Source: CAZQIC01 sp964593555
GTDB taxonomy: Bacteria > Bacteroidota > Bacteroidia > JAFLBG01
Assembly: GCA_964593555.1 (NCBI GenBank)
Contig: CAZQIC010000008.1
Span: 9,379-73,378 of the forward strand
DNA: 64,000 nucleotides
Direction of reading: 5' to 3'
The position numbers and the translations under genes were made by a program. How positions within the stretch are numbered: position 1 is the stretch's first letter; each line of letters opens with the position of its first letter. The notes under the pieces were generated by a model, which did no database searches, had not been told where the DNA came from, and saw only the letters and a list, made by a program, of their open reading frames with translations. Of this stretch, positions 8,692-16,284 are shown piece by piece.

Positions 8692-10761
8692 CTATTGTTT
8701 AGCTTCTTTCTTTTTACTTTGAAAATTATAATTTATCCTTATAATAAATTCTCTCGAAAGCCCCGGCAATGGAGCGTGGTATCCATTGTATGGCTGAACA
8801 TACTTTATCTGCTCATTAAATAAATTAAAAACCCCAAAGCCAATATTCAGTCCTTTTGTAAAAACATCCTCTGCATAGAAATATAAATTAAAATAGTACG
8901 ATGCAGGCAGCTGCTCCATGACAGAACTGCCGGAATCATCTACAGAAGTGTAAGCATAGCGACTACTCCTGAAAAGAAATGAAGGATTAACACTTAAACC
9001 TTTATACAGTTTAAAACTTCCACTGAAATTTATTTTATGCGCAGGGAAAGCGAGCAATATACTCTCATTGTCCTCAACAGTGTAATCTTCTACTTTTTCT
9101 TTTCCGGCAACAGTATAAAAAGCATAGTTGGTAAAAAAGTATCCCCATTTTTCTTTTATTCGGAACTCAGCCTCTACTCCCCTGCTTCCAGACCTTCCTG
9201 AGTTGATATAACTATCAAGAAACGTAATGGAATCGACCACATAAACAATTGGATCCTTTGTATCTATATCATATAGGTTTACAGTTAATAAAGAATTTCT
9301 TGTCAACTGTTGCCCTGCTTCTAACTCCAACACTCTTGTTTTTTCTGATTTTATTCCTGCATCCGTCTGATAATTTATATTTTCTATTGAAGGGGCTCTG
9401 AACGCATTGCTGTACAAAAATTTAAAATGTGTTTTTTTGATCTTTTTTGTTAATCCTAACCTAGGAACAAAAGCGCTGCCGTAAGCACTGTTATGATCGA
9501 ATCGCCCGCCAACGATCAAATTAACGATTCTGTGTTTTAAAAGGCCTTGTAAATAATATGCCTGATTAAAATAGCTTATTTTGTTTTTCTCATTCACAAA
9601 TGTTCCGCTATCAGAGAGATCCTTTGCAAAATCCTGGTAAGCTTCAGCTCCGGCAATTAAATTTATTTTTCGGGTAATATTGTAGGACACATTTAAATTT
9701 CCCAGCGTGCGGTCTGCCACCTTATAATAGCCTTCGGTTGAATCATCACCCTCTGTTTGCCATGGTATTTGTTTTTTATAACTGAACCGCGGTGTAATGA
9801 TCCATTTGTCGTTTGGCTTGTAGTTATATTTAAGTTCAGAAAATGCCGACGTAAATTTTTCTTTATAAGGGTTCAGATTAACTTTATCATATCCATCAGA
9901 CACCGTAGTATTATACCCATCATAAATACCTCGGAAGCTAAGCTCTTTAAATGTAAACCCTACGTTAATGTGATTAAGATCGAGAGCAGAGTTATTTTTT
10001 AGATCAATTGATGTTCCATAAAAATCGGTAAACGTTTTATCGCTCCTTTTCCCCTGTCCTGTAAAAGCGCTTAATGAGTAAGAAAACTTATTATATTTTT
10101 TACCAATGGAAAGCTGAACGTTTCTTCGTGCGTAAGTGCTTTCTGTTTGTCCATAACTGGCAGCCACACTTAATCCATTTATATCTTCGCCTGATTTGGT
10201 AATTATATTTATTACTCCATACTCCGCAAAACCACCATATATCGCTGAGCCCGGACCTCTTATTACCTCAACTTTTTTGATCTGGTCAACCGGGCAATGA
10301 TTTCCCATTTGATTCGTCGCGAAAAGCATCTCGTTCATCTCTTGTCCGTCAATTAACAACAGTATTTTCCCTTCATGTGACCATAAACCCCTCGTAGCCA
10401 TCCCAACAACTCCTTCAACATCCACTCCAAAATCAAAACCCGGTATAAGATTTAAAACATCCGTGAGATCCCTTGCCCCTGATTTTTTTATCTCCTCTTC
10501 GGTTATTAATGATACAATTGCCGGCGACTCCCTGGAGGATAAAGGTTTTTTTGAAGCAGCGCCAATAAGTGTGTTAATGAGTTTTTCTAATTCAGAGGAA
10601 ATACCATGTCCCTTCATATTCAGTAGCTGCTCCAAAGACATTTCATAATAGTCAATGGAATCAGACGGAACCCTTGGAATAGTGTCCTGTGCTATGGAAA
10701 CAGTGACAGAGCCAAGGAAAAAAACAAGAATAAGAACCCTTTTATATGAGGAAGGAGGCAT
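8692..10761 (-). CDS. TonB-dependent outer-membrane receptor
   Basis: 689 aa. Signal peptide (ILVFFLGSVTVSIAQ). The plug domain covers about residues 65-185: LTDVLNLIPGF, ATRGLWSHEGKILLLIDGQ, IKKVEVIRGPGSAIYG, ANVINII-like GVINIITKSG. A 22-strand type barrel follows, with aromatic-ended strands, 'FNLFNEQIKYVQPYNGYHAPLPGLSREFIIRINYNF' near the C-terminus and a short basic tail. It lacks the CarboxypepD_reg N-terminal domain typical of SusC, so it is more like a siderophore/vitamin-type receptor. It forms a two-gene operon with the YfiR-like gene, which suggests signalling as well as uptake. The substrate cannot be told from sequence. Confidence 0.9.
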   Translation of the reverse strand: MPPSSYKRVLILVFFLGSVTVSIAQDTIPRVPSDSIDYYEMSLEQLLNMKGHGISSELEKLINTLIGAASKKPLSSRESPAIVSLITEEEIKKSGARDLTDVLNLIPGFDFGVDVEGVVGMATRGLWSHEGKILLLIDGQEMNEMLFATNQMGNHCPVDQIKKVEVIRGPGSAIYGGFAEYGVINIITKSGEDINGLSVAASYGQTESTYARRNVQLSIGKKYNKFSYSLSAFTGQGKRSDKTFTDFYGTSIDLKNNSALDLNHINVGFTFKELSFRGIYDGYNTTVSDGYDKVNLNPYKEKFTSAFSELKYNYKPNDKWIITPRFSYKKQIPWQTEGDDSTEGYYKVADRTLGNLNVSYNITRKINLIAGAEAYQDFAKDLSDSGTFVNEKNKISYFNQAYYLQGLLKHRIVNLIVGGRFDHNSAYGSAFVPRLGLTKKIKKTHFKFLYSNAFRAPSIENINYQTDAGIKSEKTRVLELEAGQQLTRNSLLTVNLYDIDTKDPIVYVVDSITFLDSYINSGRSGSRGVEAEFRIKEKWGYFFTNYAFYTVAGKEKVEDYTVEDNESILLAFPAHKINFSGSFKLYKGLSVNPSFLFRSSRYAYTSVDDSGSSVMEQLPASYYFNLYFYAEDVFTKGLNIGFGVFNLFNEQIKYVQPYNGYHAPLPGLSREFIIRINYNFQSKKKEAKQ

Positions 10762-10783
10762 ACGAATAGCTCTTAGTTATCAT

Positions 10784-10791
10784 CAAAAATA
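10784..10791 (-). promoter_or_regulatory. Candidate -7 box (TATTTTTG) for the TonB receptor/YfiR operon
   Basis: TATTTTTG on the minus strand matches TAnnTTTG exactly, 22 bases before the receptor ATG, giving a short leader. No clear TTTG at -33. Confidence 0.35.
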
Positions 10792-10827
10792 TAAATTTAT
10801 TTGTACATTAGTTGGATTACCTCATAG

Positions 10828-12591
10828 ATGGGAAATAACCTCATAAAAACCGGCTTTAAAAAAGTAGCGATAGGACTCGTAGTTGTTATCGTAATGGCCC
10901 TATTTAACGTAATTGTGGGATGGTATATCATACAGGGAAATAAAACAACTATTACCCGAATGACCGAGATCACCAATCCTTACCTGGCCACGCTCGAGGA
11001 GTTTAACGTGATGGTTACAGAATCAAAAATGTACATCACTAACTGGGTTTATCTTAAAAGCAGTGAAGCAGATAAAAAGAGCCTCATTGAATTACATGAA
11101 AAAAAATACCCTCAGATAAAGGAAAAACTAAAGTCATATCTTTTACTGGTCAACAATCCATATCAAACAGATACCCTCAACAAAGTATTTCAAAAATTTG
11201 AAAAATTATTATTGATCGAAAATTCCGTTATGACCGAGCTAGTGACTTTTGATGATTATGAAAACCCTATTAAAAAATTTACAGCAGAAGATATTATTGA
11301 ATCCGAAGTTCTTGCGAGAACCTCAGAAATACAAAACCTCTTAAAATCCGTGATAGAAAAGATCAGGCTTGATGCTGATACAGCAAAGAGTGATATGGTT
11401 GCGTCTTTTGATCGCTTGGTGACCATTTCATTAGGCATAGGCCTGGGGTTACTTATAATTGTTTTACTTGCTTCAGCCTTTATTTCCCGTTCAATAAGTG
11501 AGCCCGTTTTAAGAATTAAAAATATTGTAACAAAACTTGGCAAAGGAGAATTGCCTGAAGAAAAATTGAGTGTTAGCCAGGATGTTATTGGTGAAATGAT
11601 CGCTTCAGTAAACGCTTTATCCGAAAATTTTTCAAAAACTACGTTGTTCGCTAATGAAATTGAGAAAGGTAATTTCTCTATGGAGTTTAACCCTTTAAGT
11701 GAAAAAGATAAATTAGGGAATGCCCTGGTCAACATGCGTTCGAGTTTGCGGTCCTATTCCGAAAACATGGAACAACAGGTGGCAGAAAGAACAAAAGAGG
11801 TCTTAGAAAAAAGTGAGAAACTGGAAGTTGCATATGACGAAATTAAAGACAGCATCAGTTATGCAAAACGAATTCAGGAGGCAATACTTCCATCACAGGA
11901 ATTAATAAAGCAAAAATTTCCTGATTCATTTATTTTTTACAAACCCAAGGATATTGTAAGTGGGGACTTTTATTGGTTTGCCGATAAAGGAGATTATGCA
12001 ATAATTGGAGCCATTGATTGTACCGGACATGGTGTTCCCGGGGCACTGATGACAGTAGTTGGCAATTCATTAATGAATCATGTGGTTAACGGACTTGGCA
12101 TTACAGAACCAGCGGAAATACTAACCGAGTTGGATATACGTGTTAAAGAAACTCTCAATCAGCATGGTCAGCAAAATACAAACGATGGAATGGATGCAGC
12201 AATCTGTAAATATGATAAAGTAAAAAACGAATTGACTTTTTCCGGAGCAAAACGACCATTGATGTTATTCCGCAATAAATCACCAATGGAATTAAGAGGA
12301 AATCCTTTCCCTATTGGAAGTTTTCAATACGAAGGGACTAAAAAATATACACAACAAACTCTTAAGTTAGAGCCAAAGGATATCATTTACCTTTTTACCG
12401 ATGGCTACCAGGATCAGTTTGGCGGCTTGATAGGAAAAAAATTCATGATCAAGAAAATGAGGGAAATGTTAATTGAGATCAGCACCCTTAAAATGGCCGA
12501 CCAATTGCTTTTAATAGAACAGGAAAATTTAAATTGGACCGGAGGCAGCGAGCAGACTGATGATATTTTGGTGATTGGGTTGAGATTTTAA
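10828..12591 (+). CDS. Membrane sensor with HAMP and SpoIIE-type PP2C phosphatase domain
   Basis: 587 aa. TM1 at about residues 13-35, a periplasmic helical sensor of ~160 residues, TM2 at about 197-219 (SLGIGLGLLIIVLLASAFI), then HAMP (SEPVLRIKNIVTKLGKGELP), a second HAMP-like/linker segment, a coiled coil (EQQVAERTKEVLEKSEKLEVAYDEIKDS, about 310-345), the SYAKRIQEAILP linker and a SpoIIE/PP2C domain (YKPKDIVSGDFYWF ... AIDCTGHGVPGALM ... IYLFTDGYQDQFGG). Metal-binding Asp residues of PP2C are present (GDFYW, DCTGHG, TDG, TDDILV). It probably dephosphorylates an anti-anti-sigma-like or other phosphoprotein in response to a periplasmic signal. It diverges from the TonB receptor/YfiR pair and starts an apparent three-gene operon. 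Confidence 0.9.
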   Translation: MGNNLIKTGFKKVAIGLVVVIVMALFNVIVGWYIIQGNKTTITRMTEITNPYLATLEEFNVMVTESKMYITNWVYLKSSEADKKSLIELHEKKYPQIKEKLKSYLLLVNNPYQTDTLNKVFQKFEKLLLIENSVMTELVTFDDYENPIKKFTAEDIIESEVLARTSEIQNLLKSVIEKIRLDADTAKSDMVASFDRLVTISLGIGLGLLIIVLLASAFISRSISEPVLRIKNIVTKLGKGELPEEKLSVSQDVIGEMIASVNALSENFSKTTLFANEIEKGNFSMEFNPLSEKDKLGNALVNMRSSLRSYSENMEQQVAERTKEVLEKSEKLEVAYDEIKDSISYAKRIQEAILPSQELIKQKFPDSFIFYKPKDIVSGDFYWFADKGDYAIIGAIDCTGHGVPGALMTVVGNSLMNHVVNGLGITEPAEILTELDIRVKETLNQHGQQNTNDGMDAAICKYDKVKNELTFSGAKRPLMLFRNKSPMELRGNPFPIGSFQYEGTKKYTQQTLKLEPKDIIYLFTDGYQDQFGGLIGKKFMIKKMREMLIEISTLKMADQLLLIEQENLNWTGGSEQTDDILVIGLRF

Positions 12592-12609
12592 TTACATTCT
12601 TCCATTAAG

Positions 12610-13656
12610 ATGAAATATTTTTTTTTCACTCTATCATTAGCCCTAACTATCATAAGTTGCAACCCACCCGAGGAACAAGTAGAAAATTATTCTTATCAAA
12701 TTACATTAACCAAGGCTGATCCAGTAACAAACAATGCATTTATCGCATTGCAAAAAAACAGGCTAGCACTTGTTGGAATTCCAGAAAACGACATAGAGAT
12801 AAAGACTCACAATGGTGAGATCCAATTTCTTCTAAAAAATATTTCTATTAAAAAAAATACAATCCAAAAATTATTTTTAAGATCCGGTAATCTTGAGATC
12901 TGGAACACCTTTGAGAATGTTGATGTATACCCTACACTTGAAGAAATAAATAAAAAACTTTTTATAATTCAATCACAAAAGCAAGCTGCAGATTCTATTT
13001 CTAAAGTTCCCAATGTCATCGATACTGTGGAGAAAAGTCTTTTTGATTATAAAGAAGAAAATACCCACCTGGATAGTTCACGAAAAGAGAATCCTTTTTT
13101 TGCAGTATTAATGCCGGCATTGGTGCAAATAGAAAACGGCCAATACATATTCAGTCCTGGTCCTGTAATTGGGTATGCAGACTCGAAAGACACCTCCTTG
13201 GTAAATTACTATTTACAATTGGAAGAAATTCAAAAAATTATTCCACGAAATTTAAAATTCTTTTGGTCATATAAAACTTTAGATACAACAATGACAGCTA
13301 TAGAGTTAATTGCTATAAAAGATAATGGGATAAGAAATTTTATTGCTCCTGAAAATATCGTCCAGGAAATAAAAAAGGTAAGAGACGATTCTCATTATGC
13401 TATCCTACTAACTATGACAAAAGAAGCCGCTGAGATGTGGGAAATTTTTACCGCGGCGAATATCGAACAAAGCATTGCGCTTGTACAAAACAGTAAAGTA
13501 TTAAGTTATCCAACTGTTAAAGCTAAAATCGCAAACGGGTGCTCTTCTATAACAGGCAATTATACTTCTAAAGAAATTGATGAAATTGTTTGTCTCTTAA
13601 AAGCAGGGGCTTTGCCATATAATACTACTATTGTTTCGGAGAAAGTTGTAGAATAA
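12610..13656 (+). CDS. Stand-alone SecD periplasmic-domain-like lipoprotein
   Basis: 348 aa. The N-terminus has a lipobox (ALTIISC, Cys at residue 17), so it is a predicted lipoprotein. The remainder follows the order of the SecD P1 region of Bacteroidota SecDF: an 'AL..R...VGIPENDIEI' block like the SecD RID..GV block, 'IQKLFLRSGNLEIWNTFENVDVYPTL', 'GPVIGYADSKDTSLVNYYL', 'IPRNLKFFW', a variable head, and 'NGCSSITGNYTSKEI ... LLKAGALP ... IVSEKVV'. In SecD the last block leads straight into TM2-6; here the protein ends there, so the whole proton-driven membrane part is missing. It lies 18 bases after the phosphatase gene and 9 bases before the barrel gene. Function is unknown: binding or guiding translocated proteins is possible. 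Confidence 0.7.
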   Translation: MKYFFFTLSLALTIISCNPPEEQVENYSYQITLTKADPVTNNAFIALQKNRLALVGIPENDIEIKTHNGEIQFLLKNISIKKNTIQKLFLRSGNLEIWNTFENVDVYPTLEEINKKLFIIQSQKQAADSISKVPNVIDTVEKSLFDYKEENTHLDSSRKENPFFAVLMPALVQIENGQYIFSPGPVIGYADSKDTSLVNYYLQLEEIQKIIPRNLKFFWSYKTLDTTMTAIELIAIKDNGIRNFIAPENIVQEIKKVRDDSHYAILLTMTKEAAEMWEIFTAANIEQSIALVQNSKVLSYPTVKAKIANGCSSITGNYTSKEIDEIVCLLKAGALPYNTTIVSEKVVE

Positions 13657-13665
13657 AGATATACT

Positions 13666-14475
13666 ATGAAAAAAATATTGATCCATTTGTTGTTAATTCT
13701 GCCTGCTTTCAGTTTTGCACAAAAAATAAAATTTGGGCCGGAGGCCGGATTAAATGTTGCGCTATTACATAAATCAGACATTGGTAATAATACGCAACTG
13801 GCATATACATTTGGAGGAAACTTCCGATATAGCATCAGCAAACACCTGCAATTTAACTCCGGAATTTACTGGGCCCAGAAAAAAGTACATTATCAGGAAA
13901 ACTATAGTCAACCGAATACTATGATAAATACACTGATCGAGCTCGCCGGAGGTTTTGATTCATTGGGGATAGAACCAACCCTGATAAATACAAGTTCGGA
14001 TGTAAATGTTGAAGGAGTTATTAAAGAACATTTTATTCAACTGCCTCTCGAAATTATTTACAATTACAAAAGGTTAAATTTTTTTGGCGGAGCATACGCG
14101 GGGTATCTTTTAACTGCTAAAAGAAATGAAATAAAAGAAACACGATTCGCACTTACAGAAGCAATTGATATTGGTGAGCTTGTCGGTGGTGGTACTACAG
14201 GGGCATTTATTAATTCGTTTCTCCCGCCTCCCTACAAAAAAGAAATCAGCTCATCTCACTCAAAAAAAGATCTGAACAAATTAGACATTGGTTTTACGCT
14301 TGGAGCAGGATATGAATTAGATAATTTTTGTTTCGCCTTACACTATACTCAGGGGCTTTTGGATTATCGCTCCTCAGGAGGAAGTGAGCGCCAATCTTTT
14401 AACTATATTTCCTTTACTACTACTTATCTCTTTAATATAAAGGACAAAGTGAATACTATTCTTAAAGAAGAATAA
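13666..14475 (+). CDS. PorT-family outer-membrane beta-barrel protein
   Basis: 269 aa. Signal peptide (MKKILIHLLLILPAFSFAQ), then alternating beta strands of a small outer-membrane barrel: 'KFGPEAGLNVALL', 'YTFGGNFRYSISKHLQFNSGIYWAQKKV', 'FIQLPLEIIYNYKRLNFFGGAYAGYLL', 'LDIGFTLGAGYELDNFCFALHYTQGL', 'FNYISFTTTYLFN'. The pattern is that of the PorT-like/OMP_b-brl_2 family. It is nine bases after the SecD-like lipoprotein gene and so very likely in the same operon as it and the SpoIIE phosphatase. Its partner may be the lipoprotein. Confidence 0.8.
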   Translation: MKKILIHLLLILPAFSFAQKIKFGPEAGLNVALLHKSDIGNNTQLAYTFGGNFRYSISKHLQFNSGIYWAQKKVHYQENYSQPNTMINTLIELAGGFDSLGIEPTLINTSSDVNVEGVIKEHFIQLPLEIIYNYKRLNFFGGAYAGYLLTAKRNEIKETRFALTEAIDIGELVGGGTTGAFINSFLPPPYKKEISSSHSKKDLNKLDIGFTLGAGYELDNFCFALHYTQGLLDYRSSGGSERQSFNYISFTTTYLFNIKDKVNTILKEE

Positions 14476-14581
14476 TACATTATTTTATTGTTATTCCACC
14501 CGAAGAAAAGCTCGGGAGGATTGAAAAGATATAAATTTATATTCAGTACTTTTATTTTACACCACCCTTACTATATTAATT

Positions 14582-14938
14582 ATGCAAAAAATATATTACC
14601 TCTCCACCTGCTCCACCTGTGCTCGAATCATTAAAGAATTGGGTATTACTATGGATAACATGGTGATGCAGGATATAAAAACAGAAAAAATAACTGCAGT
14701 ACAATTAGATGAGATGAAAAAACTGGCTGGCTCTTATGAAGCGCTGTTTAGTCGTGTAGCCCTTAAATACAGAGCATTGGGACTGAATGAAAAGAAGCTT
14801 AGCGAAAACGATTATAAAAAATACATACTCTTCGAGTATACATTTTTGAAGAGGCCCGTTATCCTCGCAGCAAATAAAATTTTTGTCGGTAATTCAAAAA
14901 ACACTGTGGCTGCTGCGAAACAAGCGCTAAAAAAATAG
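14582..14938 (+). CDS. ArsC/Spx-family thioredoxin-fold protein
   Basis: 118 aa, about the usual length of the ArsC family. The active-site region is CSTC (Cys10 and Cys13) near the N-terminus, followed by helices and the family's late signature 'FLKRPVILAANKIFVGNS'. ArsC-type proteins reduce arsenate with glutathione or act as Spx-like regulators/thiol oxidoreductases; which applies here is not evident. The next gene begins 5 bases after the stop, so it forms an operon with the EamA transporter and the small protein after it. Confidence 0.8.
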   Translation: MQKIYYLSTCSTCARIIKELGITMDNMVMQDIKTEKITAVQLDEMKKLAGSYEALFSRVALKYRALGLNEKKLSENDYKKYILFEYTFLKRPVILAANKIFVGNSKNTVAAAKQALKK

Positions 14939-14943
14939 GGCTT

Positions 14944-15834
14944 ATGTCAAATTCATTAAAAGCTCATCTCGCCTTACTCGCAGCCAATCTCATTTATAGT
15001 GCAAGTTTTGTTATTGCAAAAGATGCAATGTTATCTATCGCACCATCAGGATTTGTGCTTATACGGGTTTCAGGAGCTTGCATAATGTACTGGTTATTAG
15101 CCGGAATGTTCACTAAAGAAAAGATGGAACGAAAAGACATTATAAAGGCTGCCCTACTGGGCCTTTTCGGAGTATCTACCAATCAATTGTTTTTCTTAAA
15201 CGGACTGCACCTCACATCTCCTATCAACGCAGCAATATTGATGGTTACTTCTCCAATACTTGTCCTTATTATTTCAAGTATTATGGTAAAAGAAAAAATC
15301 AACTTCACGAATATCGGGGGTATACTAATTGGCTTTATAGGTGCCGCCTTATTATTACTGGTAAAAAAAGATAATGCGGAAGGGACAGGAACCTTAAAAG
15401 GAGATGTTTTTATTTTTATCAATGCTCTTTCTTGGGGAATATACCTGGTACTTGCAAAACCGTTGATGAAAAAATACAATACCATTACCTTACTAAAATG
15501 GGCGTTCCTGTTTGGCTGCATTTATGTTACACCATTCGGACTCGGTGATGTTATGGCCATGCAATGGAACTTACTTACACCCTACCTATGGTTTTGTGTT
15601 GTGTTTATTGTACTCTTCGTAACAGTTATTGCCTATTTACTTAATACATATGCACTAAAGGAATTGAGCTCATCAGTTGTTAGCGCCTATATTTATTTGC
15701 AGCCACTGCTCGCCGCGGTTATTGCACTTACAGCGGGAAAAGACAACTTGAGTTGGATAAAAGTTGTTGCCGCATTCCTAATATTCATTGGAGTTTACAT
15801 GGCAAGTAAAAAAAGTACCAAACACTCAAGTTAA
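14944..15834 (+). CDS. EamA-family (DMT) transporter
   Basis: 296 aa with ten predicted membrane helices in two EamA repeats. Repeat 1 covers about residues 5-135 (ANLIYSASFVIAKDAML ... NQLFFLNGLHLTSPINAAIL ... INFTNIGGILIGFIGAALLLL). Repeat 2 covers about 148-288 (GDVFIFINALSWGIYLVLAKPLMKK ... YALKELSSSVVSAYIYLQPLLAAVIALTAGKD). It is an inner-membrane carrier of the drug/metabolite superfamily, often exporting amino acids or related metabolites. The substrate is unknown. The C-terminus is basic, consistent with a cytoplasmic tail. Confidence 0.9.
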   Translation: MSNSLKAHLALLAANLIYSASFVIAKDAMLSIAPSGFVLIRVSGACIMYWLLAGMFTKEKMERKDIIKAALLGLFGVSTNQLFFLNGLHLTSPINAAILMVTSPILVLIISSIMVKEKINFTNIGGILIGFIGAALLLLVKKDNAEGTGTLKGDVFIFINALSWGIYLVLAKPLMKKYNTITLLKWAFLFGCIYVTPFGLGDVMAMQWNLLTPYLWFCVVFIVLFVTVIAYLLNTYALKELSSSVVSAYIYLQPLLAAVIALTAGKDNLSWIKVVAAFLIFIGVYMASKKSTKHSS

Positions 15835-15835
15835 T

Positions 15836-16192
15836 TTGGAATCATTTGAAGTATCTGCTTATCTCGATCGCATTGACCTGCTCAACGAAACTGTTGAACA
15901 AATAAAAAAAGATTTTGGAGAATCCGGGATCATCATCCACTTTTCCGGAAATAAACAAACAGCCTACCAAGAATTAACGAACCAAATACTTCCTTTCATT
16001 GAACAATTATTAAAATCAAATTACTCACACCTCATGCAGGTCTTATATAAGATCGACGTTCCCGAAATACTCTTCAAAAATTCTTTTGATGAAGATCCCG
16101 CCGATGCTCCTAAAAAAATCACTGAACTAATTGTGAAAAGAGAATTGCAAAAGGTGGTTATCAGGAATCATTTTAAGAAAAATTCTTCCTGA
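15836..16192 (+). CDS. Small conserved protein of unknown function (TTG start)
   Basis: About 118 aa (ESFEVSAYLDRIDLLNETVEQIKKDFGESG ... VLYKIDVPE ... KRELQKVVIRNHF). No ATG lies near the start of the conserved region. The TTG at 15836, one base after the EamA stop, is the likely start and would allow termination-reinitiation. The frame is open further upstream inside EamA, but that part is the other gene's coding sequence. The product is soluble, rich in charged helices, without signal peptide. I recognise the general Bacteroidota family but no function; it sits last in the ArsC-EamA operon. Confidence 0.65.
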   Translation: MESFEVSAYLDRIDLLNETVEQIKKDFGESGIIIHFSGNKQTAYQELTNQILPFIEQLLKSNYSHLMQVLYKIDVPEILFKNSFDEDPADAPKKITELIVKRELQKVVIRNHFKKNSS

Positions 16193-16255
16193 TGATTCTT
16201 TATAAATATTTGACAATCAAATAGTTATAAAGAAAATATAATCCAATTAAAATTG

Positions 16256-16263
16256 TAAATTTG
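16256..16263 (+). promoter_or_regulatory. Candidate -7 box (TAAATTTG) for sucA
   Basis: Exact TAnnTTTG match 21 bases before the sucA ATG. A TTTG at 16209 is too far away to be the paired -33 element. Confidence 0.35.
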
Positions 16264-16284
16264 TTATGACGTAAATGCTCGAAA

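Noticed and set aside
14582..14938. Arsenic resistance operon
   Set aside because: No ArsR, ArsB/Acr3 or ArsM neighbour; the adjacent transporter is EamA type.
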